From Chryseobacterium panacisoli (GTDB taxonomy: Bacteria; Bacteroidota; Bacteroidia; Flavobacteriales; Weeksellaceae), in assembly GCF_008274625.1 (NCBI RefSeq), contig NZ_VTRU01000008.1:1-64000 (forward strand): 64,000 bases of DNA, written 5' to 3'. Within the stretch, counting starts at the first letter, position 1. The number at the start of each line of letters is the position of its first letter. Under the pieces are notes generated by a model that was not told the DNA's origin, did no database searches, and saw only the letters and a list, made by a program, of their open reading frames with translations. Shown piece after piece: positions 34,806-43,583 of the stretch. A program made the translations under genes and the position numbers.

Positions 34806-35061
34806 TTTTAAAACTATAAAAAAGTTGTGTAAGCCACACAAAACTACAAAAGTCACAAAACTGAGGTGTACTTATTATGGATAAAGTTTGGTTCTAAAAA
34901 AAATAAGTGTTTAAAACTCTTGTGCCTTTTGTGGTTAAAAAACCATTAATGTAAAAGTTTAGACGGCTTCTATATAAAGAATAATTATTTGTAGCATTAT
35001 TTATCAATCTATTTTAAAGGATTGCATTTTAATATTTATTATTTTTAAGAAAAAATATTTT
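34806..35061. repeat. Intergenic region with dispersed repeat copy 2
   Basis: No gene seen. A region of ACAAAA/TTTTGT motifs makes a loose inverted repeat between about 34830-34870 (AAGCCACACAAAACTACAAA) and 34908-34945 (TTTTGTGGTTAAAAAACC). TGTTTAAAACTCTTGTG at 34908-34924 matches 13680-13696 at 16 of 17 bases. The final ~100 bases are AT-rich and lead to the SDR gene. Confidence 0.5.
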
Positions 35062-35943
35062 ATGAGTCTATATACACAACCTATGCTGCGCGAAGGTGCA
35101 CTAAAAGATAAAGTAGCAATTGTAACAGGAGGCGGAAGCGGTCTTGGAAAAGCAATGACTAAATACTTTCTTGAACTGGGCGCTAAAGTAGTGATTACTT
35201 CCAGAAATCTGGAAAAATTACAAACTACAGCAAAGGAACTGGAAGACGAAACAGGCGGTAAAGTTCTTTGCGTAGCTTGTGATGTAAGAAACTGGGATGA
35301 GGTGGAAGCAATGAAAGAAGCTACCTTAAAAGAATTCGGGAAGATTGATATTTTATTAAATAACGCTGCCGGAAATTTTATTTCTCCAACAGAAAAACTG
35401 ACTCATTCCGCTTTTGATTCTATTCTGGATATTGTTTTAAAAGGAACAAAAAACTGTACACTTTCCGTAGGAAAACACTGGATAGATTCTAAAACCCCAG
35501 GGACTGTACTGAATATTGTCACAACATACGCATGGACAGGTTCTGCTTATGTAGTCCCGTCTGCCTGTGCAAAAGCAGGAGTTTTGGCGATGACCAGATC
35601 ACTGGCTGTAGAATGGGCAAAATATGGAATCCGTTTCAATGCGATTGCTCCAGGGCCTTTCCCTACAAAAGGAGCTTGGGACAGACTTCTTCCGGGAGAT
35701 CTTCAGGAGAAATTCGATATGAAGAAAAAAGTTCCGTTGAGAAGAGTAGGAGAACACCAGGAGCTTGCCAATCTTGCTGCTTATCTGGTTTCTGATTATT
35801 CAGCGTATATGAATGGTGAAGTAGTAACGATTGATGGAGGAGAATGGCTTCAGGGAGCCGGAGAATTTAATATGCTTGAAGAAATTCCTCGTGAAATGTG
35901 GGATGCTTTAGAAGCCATGATTAAAGCAAAAAAATCAAATTAA
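35062..35943 (+). CDS. SDR oxidoreductase, 2,4-dienoyl-CoA reductase type
   Basis: 293 residues. Rossmann motif TGGGSGLGKA near residue 24 and NNAAGN near 100. The catalytic segment reads VTTYAWTGSAYVVPSACAKAGV: the classical YxxxK is shifted, with Ser in the Tyr position before Lys, and a Tyr 12 residues earlier. That arrangement, together with FNAIAPGPFPTKGAWDRL, matches NADPH-dependent 2,4-dienoyl-CoA reductases (mitochondrial DECR and Bacillus FadH), which reduce the intermediates of unsaturated fatty-acid beta-oxidation. Cytosolic; single gene with its own terminator. Confidence 0.88.
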   Translation: MSLYTQPMLREGALKDKVAIVTGGGSGLGKAMTKYFLELGAKVVITSRNLEKLQTTAKELEDETGGKVLCVACDVRNWDEVEAMKEATLKEFGKIDILLNNAAGNFISPTEKLTHSAFDSILDIVLKGTKNCTLSVGKHWIDSKTPGTVLNIVTTYAWTGSAYVVPSACAKAGVLAMTRSLAVEWAKYGIRFNAIAPGPFPTKGAWDRLLPGDLQEKFDMKKKVPLRRVGEHQELANLAAYLVSDYSAYMNGEVVTIDGGEWLQGAGEFNMLEEIPREMWDALEAMIKAKKSN

Positions 35944-35960
35944 ATTAAACTTATATTAAA

Positions 35961-35998
35961 AAAGCTCCCGGATGTGTAACAATTCCGGGAGTTTTTTT
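35961..35998 (+). terminator. Rho-independent terminator
   Basis: CTCCCGGA (35965-35972) pairs with TCCGGGAG (35984-35991); a run of seven or more T residues follows. Confidence 0.85.
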
Positions 35999-36028
35999 TA
36001 CCTATACAGTAAAATAATACCTTTTCAA

Positions 36029-37969
36029 ATGAATTTTAAACTTCCAACCCTTGTTTCCACTGTTGCTGTTATCCTGTTTTCAGGCTCTTTACACGCGCAG
36101 GAAACCAAAAAATATGATTATGTAGAAGCATTTAAACCGTTTTTCTATCCGCAGACAGGTACAGCAACCCGTTCTGCAAGTGGACAGCCGGGACATGCGT
36201 ATTGGCAGAATTCAGCAGATTATCATTTGAACGTCAGCCTGAATGAAGATAAAAAAGAGATTACCGGCACAGCAGAAATTACCTATACCAACAACAGCCC
36301 GGACAAATTGGGTTTTCTTTGGCTGCAGCTTGATCAGAATTTGTTTGCTAAAGATTCCAGAGGAAATGGAGTGGTTCCACTTTCGGGAAGCAGAAATGGA
36401 GCTCATGGTGAAGAATTCAATGGAGGATATAAAATTAAATCAGTAAAGCTTGACGGTAAAAAAGAAGTACAATATACCATTACCGATACAAGAATGCAGA
36501 TTGATCTTCCCAAAGAACTGAAAGCTAATGGAGGGGTGGCCAAAATAGAAATTGAATACTCCTTTGTCTCTCCTGATTATGGGTCAGACAGAATGGGAAT
36601 ACAGGATACTAAAAACGGTAAAATTTTTACCATGGCACAATGGTATCCAAGAATGTGTGTCTATGATGATGTTCTGGGATGGAACACACTTCCTTATATT
36701 GGAGCTTCGGAGTTTTATTTGGAATATGGGAATATTACAGCCAATATTACGGTTCCTGCCAATCATTATGTAGTAGCATCCGGAGAGCTTCTGAATGAGA
36801 AAGAAGTATACAGCAAAGAAGAAATCAACAGATGGAATGAGGCAAGAAACAGTGATAAAACAGTGATGATTCGTCCTGAATCTGAAATCGGTAAAAATAA
36901 AGCTTCCGGTACAAAAACCTGGAAGTATAAAATTACACAGGCCAGAGATTTTGCCTGGGCTTCTTCTGCCGGATTTATTTTAGATGCTGCAAGAATTAAC
37001 CTGCCTAGTGGAAAAAAATCATTGGCTATTTCGGCTTATCCTGCAGAAAGTGCTGGTGAAAAAGCTTGGGGAAGATCTACAGAATATACAAAGGCTGCTA
37101 TAGAACATTATTCAAAAAAATGGTATGAATACACATATCCGGCAGCTACCAATGTAGCAGGAAATGAAGGCGGAATGGAATACCCGGGAATCGTTTTTTG
37201 TCATATGGATTCCAAAGGAGAAGATCTTTGGGGCGTTACAGATCATGAGTTTGGGCACAACTGGTTTCCTATGATCGTTGGATCTAATGAGAGGTTATTT
37301 GCCTGGATGGATGAAGGTTTTAATACGTTCATTAACGGACTTTCAACTGAAGCTTTTAATAAAGGTGAATATTATCGTAAACCGAACCTGGCACGTTCAG
37401 GAACATATTTGTTAACAGACAGTCTGGAACCTGTAATGGTAGGACCGGATAATATGAAAGAAAGAAGTATTGGTGCTTTGGCTTACTATAAGCCGGGAAC
37501 AGGATTAGATGTTTTAAGAGAAACTATTCTCGGACCTGAAAAATTTGATAAAGCATTCAGAACATATATTGACCGTTGGGCTTTTAAACATCCTACACCA
37601 TGGGACTTCTTCCATACCATGGAAAATGTTTCAGGAGAAGAACTGAACTGGTTCTGGAGAGGATGGTTCTTTAATAAATGGAAAATTGATCAGGCCGTTA
37701 AAAATGTAAAATACATTAATGGTGACTTTAAAAACGGAGTTCAGATTACCGTTGAAAACCTTGGCCAGCTGCCGATGCCTACAACTGTTCAGCTGAAATT
37801 CAAAGATGGAACGGCGCAAACAGAGAAAATTCCTGTTGAGGTTTGGAAAAGAAATGCAGAATGGACATTCAAAGTAGATTCTACAAAAGAAATAGATGAG
37901 GTGAAGTTGGATCCGAATTCAGTAGTTCCTGATGTCAATCTGGAAAACAATAGCAAAAAACCGGCATAG
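36029..37969 (+). CDS. M1 family aminopeptidase, paralogue 1
   Basis: 646 residues from the ATG at 36029, which opens a signal peptide ([22 protein letters not shown]); the longer frame from 35972 overlaps the terminator region. Zinc site HEFGH (His406, Glu407, His410) with the third ligand Glu429 in WMDEGFN, the HExxH-x18-E pattern of M1 enzymes. The usual GxMEN anchor reads GGMEYP. Length is shorter than classical ERAP/PepN-type aminopeptidases and lacks the C-terminal helical domain. Predicted periplasmic or secreted zinc aminopeptidase. A second copy is at 48496. Confidence 0.9.
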   Translation: MNFKLPTLVSTVAVILFSGSLHAQETKKYDYVEAFKPFFYPQTGTATRSASGQPGHAYWQNSADYHLNVSLNEDKKEITGTAEITYTNNSPDKLGFLWLQLDQNLFAKDSRGNGVVPLSGSRNGAHGEEFNGGYKIKSVKLDGKKEVQYTITDTRMQIDLPKELKANGGVAKIEIEYSFVSPDYGSDRMGIQDTKNGKIFTMAQWYPRMCVYDDVLGWNTLPYIGASEFYLEYGNITANITVPANHYVVASGELLNEKEVYSKEEINRWNEARNSDKTVMIRPESEIGKNKASGTKTWKYKITQARDFAWASSAGFILDAARINLPSGKKSLAISAYPAESAGEKAWGRSTEYTKAAIEHYSKKWYEYTYPAATNVAGNEGGMEYPGIVFCHMDSKGEDLWGVTDHEFGHNWFPMIVGSNERLFAWMDEGFNTFINGLSTEAFNKGEYYRKPNLARSGTYLLTDSLEPVMVGPDNMKERSIGALAYYKPGTGLDVLRETILGPEKFDKAFRTYIDRWAFKHPTPWDFFHTMENVSGEELNWFWRGWFFNKWKIDQAVKNVKYINGDFKNGVQITVENLGQLPMPTTVQLKFKDGTAQTEKIPVEVWKRNAEWTFKVDSTKEIDEVKLDPNSVVPDVNLENNSKKPA

Positions 37970-38000
37970 AAATATTGGATTTATATCTGTAATTTAGATG

Positions 38001-38168
38001 TAACGCAAAGATCTGACATCCGATGTTTAATTTTTAAGGGAGCAAAGATGGAATCAATGAAATTGATTCTTTCTAAGCGTAAGCATATTCATGTAGCTTC
38101 ATCAGCAACTTTGGTGCTTTCTTGGCCTACTTAAAAATTAAGAAGAATTCATATAGCCTTTGCGTTTA
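38001..38168. repeat. Large imperfect inverted repeat
   Basis: Outer arms TAACGCAAAG (38001-38010) and CTTTGCGTTTA (38158-38168); inner arms GTTTAATTTTTAAGGGAGC (38025-) and CTTAAAAATTAAG (38130-38142) with CTTTGGTGCT before it. No open reading frame. It fills the gap after the M1 gene; RNA from it would fold into a long hairpin. Confidence 0.55.
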
Positions 38169-38202
38169 TGACAGATAAACAGCCACAAAATATACCTGTT
38201 AC

Positions 38203-38240
38203 AAAAGCCTGAGCTTACCATCGTAAGCTCAGGCTTTTAT
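38203..38240 (+). terminator. Strong rho-independent terminator
   Basis: Perfect 16-bp stem, AAAAGCCTGAGCTTAC (38203-38218) with GTAAGCTCAGGCTTTT (38223-38238), then T residues. It isolates the next operon from upstream transcription. Confidence 0.9.
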
Positions 38241-38305
38241 TTTTTAGGGTGTTTTTCCGGGGTAAGTAGAGGTGTTCTCCTGCAATATTGTGATGGCCAG
38301 TGATA

Positions 38306-38313
38306 TAATTTTG
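38306..38313 (+). promoter_or_regulatory. Probable -7 box of the DUF2589-subtilase operon
   Basis: TAATTTTG matches TAnnTTTG; transcription would start near 38320, 24 bases before the ATG at 38344. The best -33 candidate is TTG at 38288 with only 15 bases spacing, so the promoter looks incomplete or regulated. Confidence 0.5.
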
Positions 38314-38343
38314 TCCTACAATATTAATCAAAACAAAAACAAC

Positions 38344-39231
38344 ATGGAAACATTAAAATCAGTGCTTGAAGCAAGCCACGCCAAAAAAACAAAAAATGAG
38401 TTAATCGACCTCTTGTCAGGAGTTGAAAAAGTTCTTACTCCGGCAGTCTATGAAAAAGTATCAGGAATTGAGATTTCAGAATTAAACACATTGACCAACA
38501 AAGAATTGCTGAATATCGTTGAAGACTTCAAAAAGAATTACGATGCAAAGTGGGAAAAATCATTTTCAGGAGTATCTTCAGAGATCATGAAGCTTATTGC
38601 GGGTAAAATAGCTGCTGATGAAGAGATCTTCAAAACTTCAGACGCTGCCAGTGCGGATTTTGCTGCTGAATTGGGAAGTATTGACTTTGCTACCATCATT
38701 GGCGGTCCTTTGGATGCTTGTGTAAAAGCGCAGTCTAACGCTTCTATTGCCACCGTTAATTTCATCAATGAAGTAGGTTTCGAGCTTACGGATCCTAACA
38801 ACCCGAATAGCGCGAAAAAACTGAGAATGGCGGAATTCAAATACACGAAAAACATTCCCAACCCGGATTTTGATCCGGATAAACCGGTAGATAATACCAA
38901 TCCTAAAACAATTCCAGATCCGGTAGAACTTACCGTTCCTTTCATTGCATTGCTCAATGTTCCAAGTTTCAGAATTGAAACGTGTGAAGTAGATTTCAAT
39001 GTTAAGCTTAACTCTACCTACACAAAAGATGTAAGTGATGAATTTGGAATCAATGCAGGAGTTTCTGGTGGATGGGGACCTGTAAAATTCAAAGTGGATG
39101 TGTCTTATAAAAGAACTTCCAGTACGGGAATCAAAGTGGAAAAAGAATATTCTTTGGGTGTAAAAGTACGTGCAACCAATGACGAAATGCCTGCAGGATT
39201 AGAAAAAGTTCTTGGACTTCTTTCACAATAA
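38344..39231 (+). CDS. DUF2589 domain protein, first gene of the subtilase operon
   Basis: 295 residues from the ATG at 38344 (METLKSVLEASHAKK); a longer frame starts upstream of the promoter. No signal peptide. Residues 1-~100 are helical and not recognised. From ~110 the DUF2589 pattern is clear: IIGGPLDACVKAQSNASIAT, then VPFIALLNVPSFRIETCEVDF, then VSYKRTSSTGIKVEKEYSLG and NDEMPAGLEKVLGLL near the end. The latter half is beta-rich with alternating polarity. Family function is unknown. First gene of five co-directional genes, spaced 15, overlap 1, 12 and overlap 4 bases, ending in a subtilase and a small I9-like protein. Confidence 0.85.
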   Translation: METLKSVLEASHAKKTKNELIDLLSGVEKVLTPAVYEKVSGIEISELNTLTNKELLNIVEDFKKNYDAKWEKSFSGVSSEIMKLIAGKIAADEEIFKTSDAASADFAAELGSIDFATIIGGPLDACVKAQSNASIATVNFINEVGFELTDPNNPNSAKKLRMAEFKYTKNIPNPDFDPDKPVDNTNPKTIPDPVELTVPFIALLNVPSFRIETCEVDFNVKLNSTYTKDVSDEFGINAGVSGGWGPVKFKVDVSYKRTSSTGIKVEKEYSLGVKVRATNDEMPAGLEKVLGLLSQ

Positions 39232-39246
39232 TAAATTTTACGAAAG

Positions 39247-39945
39247 ATGATAAAATTATCAGATTACCTGGATTATCTCAACAACGAGATAATTCAGGCT
39301 CGTAAAAAAGCAGACGAAAATGCGGTTCTTATTGCAAAAGAATATGCCCGTCATGAATATCTTAAATATTTTAAGGTTCCACGATATGCGCTGCCCAGTG
39401 TAAAGATGGATATTCCGATCAAGATTACAGATATAGATTCAGACTCCAAATATAATTTCAAACTAAATCAGGATCAGTTTGTTACAGAAATGAATGAGAG
39501 AATCCGTCTGGTGAATAAAGAGAAAAAACTGAATATTTCTGAAATCAGTATAAGACAGCTCCAGACCGAAGAGTTCAAAACGCTGTTCAGTAAACTGGAA
39601 AAAAACGATCAGAAATTTGGGAAACTTCCGGCCAATGAAGTCCTGAAGCTGGATCTTAGAAATAAAGTACAGCTTCTTAATACCGGAATCTTTCGGCCTC
39701 AGAATGGAACAACAGAGGAAGAAACTGATGAGTTGAAAGAAATTTTTTTAAAGGTTCTGCTGAACAAATATACGTTGGTCAATGCAAAGCTGAATAATAT
39801 TTACATAGATCCCAATACCAGTGCAGCGGAAGATAAAGATAAGCTGTTCATCAATCTTCATGTAGAAATGGAGGAAGAGGGAATCAGGATTGTGTCTTAC
39901 AAAGATAAAGACGGTAACGAAATAGAACAGATAACTTTTGAGTAA
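39247..39945 (+). CDS. Unknown protein, companion of DUF2589
   Basis: 232 residues, no signal peptide or membrane span. N-terminus KLSDYLDYLNNEIIQARKKADENAV, an amphipathic helix, then HEYLKYFKVPRYALPSVKMDIPIKITD, a strand pattern reminiscent of proteins encoded next to DUF2589 genes. Middle and C-terminus mixed (LNNIYIDPNTSAAEDKDKLF). I cannot name a family or a function. Its stop codon shares one base with the start of the next gene (39945), so translation is coupled. Confidence 0.75.
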   Translation: MIKLSDYLDYLNNEIIQARKKADENAVLIAKEYARHEYLKYFKVPRYALPSVKMDIPIKITDIDSDSKYNFKLNQDQFVTEMNERIRLVNKEKKLNISEISIRQLQTEEFKTLFSKLEKNDQKFGKLPANEVLKLDLRNKVQLLNTGIFRPQNGTTEEETDELKEIFLKVLLNKYTLVNAKLNNIYIDPNTSAAEDKDKLFINLHVEMEEEGIRIVSYKDKDGNEIEQITFE

Positions 39946-40523
39946 TGCAGGAACTTATTCACTTTACAGTACAGAAAATTAAGGAACTTCTGGAGCACTT
40001 CAATGAAGTTCAGGGTTTATACCTGTCAAAATCATTTGACTTTGACGCCCGGTTTGATGTGTTCCTTAATGAGATTCTGGAATATTTCCGTACCAAAGGA
40101 AACACCAGCCACGAATCTGAAGTGTTGAAGATTATGAATATGATTGCAACAGTCAAGAGAGGGTTTAATCCCATAAAAATGGAGAAAATTGTAACCGGAA
40201 GACGAGAACTTCTCGGGGGATTTTCATTCAATGGGATGGAAGGGATTTATGATATTCTGATGGAAATATATACTAAGGAAAACAAAAAACTTGATGATGC
40301 AGAAGAACTTATTTCAGGGATCATTGTCTCGTTATACCAAAATGGGATTTTGGATGATGAAAAGCTGAAAGAAATGAATTCTGTCCCCAAAATTGAAAGT
40401 TTCTGGAACTCACTGGTTGAGCAGAACACTGCCATATCCGGGATTAATAAAAAACTCAGACTATCCATTATTCCTGAGGATATTTTTCTTATTCTGGAAA
40501 AGGTATTTCTGAAATTAATTTAA
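39945..40523 (+). CDS. Unknown all-helical protein of the subtilase operon
   Basis: 192 residues. Almost wholly helical by composition (IHFTVQKIKELLEHFNEVQGLY, EVLKIMNMIATVKRGF, IYDILMEIYTKENKKLDDAE). No signal peptide, no known motif. It could be a scaffold or adaptor for the neighbouring protease; this is inference from position only. Thirteen bases separate it from the subtilase gene. Confidence 0.72.
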   Translation: MQELIHFTVQKIKELLEHFNEVQGLYLSKSFDFDARFDVFLNEILEYFRTKGNTSHESEVLKIMNMIATVKRGFNPIKMEKIVTGRRELLGGFSFNGMEGIYDILMEIYTKENKKLDDAEELISGIIVSLYQNGILDDEKLKEMNSVPKIESFWNSLVEQNTAISGINKKLRLSIIPEDIFLILEKVFLKLI

Positions 40524-40535
40524 AAAAATATCATT

Positions 40536-41798
40536 ATGGAAACCGGAAGATATATCGTTCTGCTGCAGGATCAGCAGAAAACGGCACTTAAAAAAATAGA
40601 GAAAGAGCTGGAAGTGAATATTACTTCTTCAGAACTTCTTTCCAAAGAAAACCGTTCTTATGAAATCATTGATGAGGACAACGGTGTACTTTACAAAAAC
40701 CTGGGAATTCTTGTGGTGGAAAATATGGATGAAGATCAGTTGAAAAGTGCCGTGAAAAATGAATCAAATCCTATTATTTATTACGAAAAAGAAAGGGAAT
40801 TTTTTCCTGCAGATGAATTGCAGCTGATTAGTGAACTTAAAAAACAATCTGCCGGACTCGCAGAAAAAATTTCAGAACTTGAAAAATACATCACCAGTAA
40901 ACCTTTACCTCAGCAGTCATTTGTTGAAATGGAATGGGGATTAAAAGCGATTGGATTGGAAAATACCCTCTATACAGGAAAAGGAATTGATGTCTGCATT
41001 CTGGATACAGGTCTTGAAACTTCCCATCCCGATTTTTCCTCAGAAGAAATTGAAGGAAAATCTTTCATAGATGGGCAAGACTGGAACAGAGATCCCAACG
41101 GACATGGTACACACTGCGCAGGAGTTGCTACAGGAAATATCAGAAGTGACAATGGAAACCGTTATGGAATCGCCAGAGACTGCAATCTCAAAATAGCGAA
41201 AGTACTTGCAGATAACGGAAGAGGTACTACCAGCAGTGTGATAGACGCTATAGACTGGGCAATTACGAAAAAATTCAGAATACTGTCTCTTTCGCTGGCA
41301 TCTCCGGTGAAACTGGATGATCAGCCTTCTGTTCTATTTGAAACCATTGGAGAGCGGGCACTGGAAAATAACTGTCTTATAATAGCGGCCGCAGGAAATG
41401 ACAGCAACAGGCCGCAGATTCCGCAACCTGTTTCAATGCCGGCCAACTCAAAATCTATTATGGCGGTTGGAGCTGTTGACAGTCAAATGAAGATCGCCAG
41501 ATTTTCAAACGCAGGTATTAACCCATCTACAGGAGGGAGTATCAATGTCTGTGCACCTGGTGTAGATATTATAAGTGCCTATCCTAAAAACGCAAAGAAC
41601 AAAAAGAATTTATATTACAGCATGAGTGGTACAAGTATGGCAGCACCCCATGTTTCAGGGCTTGCAGCTTTATACATGGAACAGTTTCCGGGTAAATCAG
41701 CAAAAGAAATCTGGGAGCTTATTGAGAACAAAGCAAGGCCTATTGAAGGCCTAAAATACAGAGATATAGGAAACGGTTTAATACAAGTATACATATGA
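40536..41798 (+). CDS. Cytosolic subtilisin-like serine protease (S8)
   Basis: 420 residues, no signal peptide. Catalytic triad intact: Asp157 in CILDTGLETSHPDF, His190 in NGHGTHCAG and Ser367 in MSGTSMAAPH; oxyanion Asn288 in AAAGNDS. Residues 1-~90 resemble an I9-type pro-domain (RYIVLLQDQQKTALKKIE...LGILVVENM) and ~95-120 form a short coiled coil. Subtilases normally work outside the cell, so an intracellular one packed into an operon with unknown partners is unusual. Its stop overlaps the ATG of the next gene by 4 bases; that product resembles a second, separate I9 domain. Confidence 0.9.
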   Translation: METGRYIVLLQDQQKTALKKIEKELEVNITSSELLSKENRSYEIIDEDNGVLYKNLGILVVENMDEDQLKSAVKNESNPIIYYEKEREFFPADELQLISELKKQSAGLAEKISELEKYITSKPLPQQSFVEMEWGLKAIGLENTLYTGKGIDVCILDTGLETSHPDFSSEEIEGKSFIDGQDWNRDPNGHGTHCAGVATGNIRSDNGNRYGIARDCNLKIAKVLADNGRGTTSSVIDAIDWAITKKFRILSLSLASPVKLDDQPSVLFETIGERALENNCLIIAAAGNDSNRPQIPQPVSMPANSKSIMAVGAVDSQMKIARFSNAGINPSTGGSINVCAPGVDIISAYPKNAKNKKNLYYSMSGTSMAAPHVSGLAALYMEQFPGKSAKEIWELIENKARPIEGLKYRDIGNGLIQVYI

Positions 41799-41998
41799 TT
41801 ACTTATTTGGCAGTTGTAAAGAAAGATATAAATGTTAAAAAGCTGGAAACTCTTCTTAAAAGCAAAGGGATTAAACTGGCGGCTCACTATAAAACCATAG
41901 GCGTTGTAAAACTTGAAAGTAACAGACCGGTTTCAGAATCTGAATTTCAGGAATATTTTATATCTATAGAAGAAGAAAAAGATAATTTAACAATATAA
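41795..41998 (+). CDS. Stand-alone I9-like small protein, probable subtilase inhibitor
   Basis: 67 residues overlapping the protease stop by 4 bases (41795-41798). The order YLAVVKKD, then LETLLKSKGIKLAAHYKTIGVVKLES, then SEFQEYFISIEEEKDN fits the I9/propeptide fold: strand, helix, strand, helix, and an acidic strand ending in IEEE. I9 domains act as foldases and tight inhibitors of subtilases. As a separate protein it might hold the protease silent. Assignment is by pattern, not by a search. Confidence 0.65.
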   Translation: MITYLAVVKKDINVKKLETLLKSKGIKLAAHYKTIGVVKLESNRPVSESEFQEYFISIEEEKDNLTI

Positions 41999-42008
41999 TC
42001 ACATCAAT

Positions 42009-42039
42009 AAAGCTTTTCTGTCACAGAGAAGTTTTATTT
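42009..42039 (+). terminator. Probable terminator of the subtilase operon
   Basis: AGCTTTTCT pairs with AGAGAAGTTT around GTCAC, followed by ATTTTTG; it precedes the next promoter box. Confidence 0.6.
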
Positions 42040-42042
42040 TTG
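42035..42042 (+). promoter_or_regulatory. -7 box before the exonuclease-type gene
   Basis: TATTTTTG, a match to TAnnTTTG; predicted start about 42049, 16 bases before the ATG at 42065. It overlaps the 3' part of the terminator. Confidence 0.45.
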
Positions 42043-42064
42043 TCTCTTACTGATAAAATAACAT

Positions 42065-42892
42065 ATGAATTTCAGATTTTCAATGGTGTTTCTAATGCTT
42101 TTTGCATTAGGATTTTCACAGGACCTTACCGTAATGAGTTTCAATATCAGACTGAGTGTAGAGTCAGATAAAGATAATGCCTGGCCAAAAAGAAAGCAGG
42201 ATGTTGCAGATTTACTTACCTATTATCATCCTGATTATTTCGGAGTACAGGAAGCACTTCCGGAACAGATGAAAGATATTAAAACAGGATTAAAGAACTA
42301 TGATTACATAGGAGTAGGAAGAGACGATGGCAAAGAAAAGGGAGAGTTTTCTGCTATTTTTTATGATACCAACAAACTTGGAGTCGTAAAATCAGGGACA
42401 TTCTGGCTGTCTGAAACTCCGGAAAAACCTTCAAAAGGATGGGATGCCGCACTGAACAGAATCTGTACCTATGCTGTATTTAAAGATAAAAAATCAAAGA
42501 AAGAATTTTTGGCGATGAATCTTCATTTCGATCATGTAGGAAATGTAGCAAGGGTAAAATCTTCAGAACTCATTCTGAAAAAAATAAAAGAACTGAATCC
42601 AAAGAATCTTCCGGTAGCGTTAAGCGGAGATTTTAATCTGACAGATGATTCGGAACCCATTAAAATTCTTTCACAGAATATGAAAGACACTTTCTATCAT
42701 TCCGAAACTAAACATTACGGTCCGGTAGGAACTTTCACGGGCTTCAATGTAAATGAAGTTCCAAAAGACAGAATCGATTATATTTTTACACAAGGTTTCA
42801 AAATAAGATCTCACCGACATATCAATGACAGAAGAGAAAATCTTTTGTATCCTTCAGACCATTTCCCGGTGATTGTAAACCTTTCCCTATAA
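42065..42892 (+). CDS. Secreted endonuclease/exonuclease/phosphatase family protein
   Basis: 275 residues. Signal peptide (NFRFSMVFLMLFALGFSQ). Metal-site motifs of the family: MSFNIRLSVESDKDNAWPKRKQDV (Asn), VQEALPEQM (Glu), NLHFDHVGNVAR (His, Asp), SGDFNLTDDSEPI (Asp, Asn), and DRIDYIF plus SDHFPVI (Asp, His). Such proteins cut phosphodiester bonds in nucleic acids, sphingomyelin or inositol phosphates; substrate unassignable. Single gene between the subtilase operon and a convergent response regulator. Confidence 0.92.
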   Translation: MNFRFSMVFLMLFALGFSQDLTVMSFNIRLSVESDKDNAWPKRKQDVADLLTYYHPDYFGVQEALPEQMKDIKTGLKNYDYIGVGRDDGKEKGEFSAIFYDTNKLGVVKSGTFWLSETPEKPSKGWDAALNRICTYAVFKDKKSKKEFLAMNLHFDHVGNVARVKSSELILKKIKELNPKNLPVALSGDFNLTDDSEPIKILSQNMKDTFYHSETKHYGPVGTFTGFNVNEVPKDRIDYIFTQGFKIRSHRHINDRRENLLYPSDHFPVIVNLSL

Positions 42893-42896
42893 AAAA

Positions 42897-43583
42897 TCAG
42901 TTGGTTGGAAAATCGACTTCAAATCCAATTCCTCTCAGGGATTGGATTTTTATTTCAGGATCACTGTTGAAATATTTACGGAGTCTGCTGATGAATACAT
43001 CAAGACTTCTCCCGGTAAAGTAATCATTCGTTTCCCAGAGATTATCCAGAATATTATCCCTTGTAATGATAGTACGATTATGCTTCAGAAGATACAGCAG
43101 CAGTTCCTGTTCCCGTATAGTTAGCCGGTTGTTTCCGTTAGGATGTGACAGCAGCAGTTTGGTGGTATCCAATGAAAATGCTCCGATTTTTATTTGATTT
43201 TCTGTAGTGGCCGGAAGAGTTCTCTTCAGAATGTTTTTAATTCGTAGAACAAGTTCTTCAGGATCACAGGGTTTGGGGATATAATCATCGGCACCTATTT
43301 TCAAGCCGGTAAGCCGGTCTATTTTTTGATTTTTAGCTGTTAAAAATAACAATGGAAAATTACTTTTTTCCTTGATGATCATTTTAGCCAGTGAAAAGCC
43401 GTCTATATTGGGCATCATCACATCCAGAATTCCTATCTGAAAAGGAAAATCATTATGAAGTAACGGCGCAACATCTTCAGGGTTCTGAAACCAGCTGACT
43501 TCAAAATTTTCCAATTCAAGATACTGCTTCAGGATCATTCCGAAATCCGGATCGTCTTCTGCCAGAAGGATTTTAGTTTTCAT
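42897..43583 (-). CDS. OmpR-family response regulator, second system
   Basis: 228 residues from the ATG at 43583 (KTKILLAEDDPDFG); a longer frame runs into the kinase gene. Receiver domain with Asp54 (GILDVMMPNIDGF) and Lys in DDYIPKPCDPE; C-terminal winged helix (GRSLDVFISRLRKYFNSDPE). Overlaps the kinase stop by 11 bases, so translation is coupled. Paralogue of the 32231 regulator. Likely sites are the CATTAACC repeats at 44943-44961 and 45911-45940. Confidence 0.94.
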   Translation of the reverse strand: MKTKILLAEDDPDFGMILKQYLELENFEVSWFQNPEDVAPLLHNDFPFQIGILDVMMPNIDGFSLAKMIIKEKSNFPLLFLTAKNQKIDRLTGLKIGADDYIPKPCDPEELVLRIKNILKRTLPATTENQIKIGAFSLDTTKLLLSHPNGNNRLTIREQELLLYLLKHNRTIITRDNILDNLWETNDYFTGRSLDVFISRLRKYFNSDPEIKIQSLRGIGFEVDFPTN

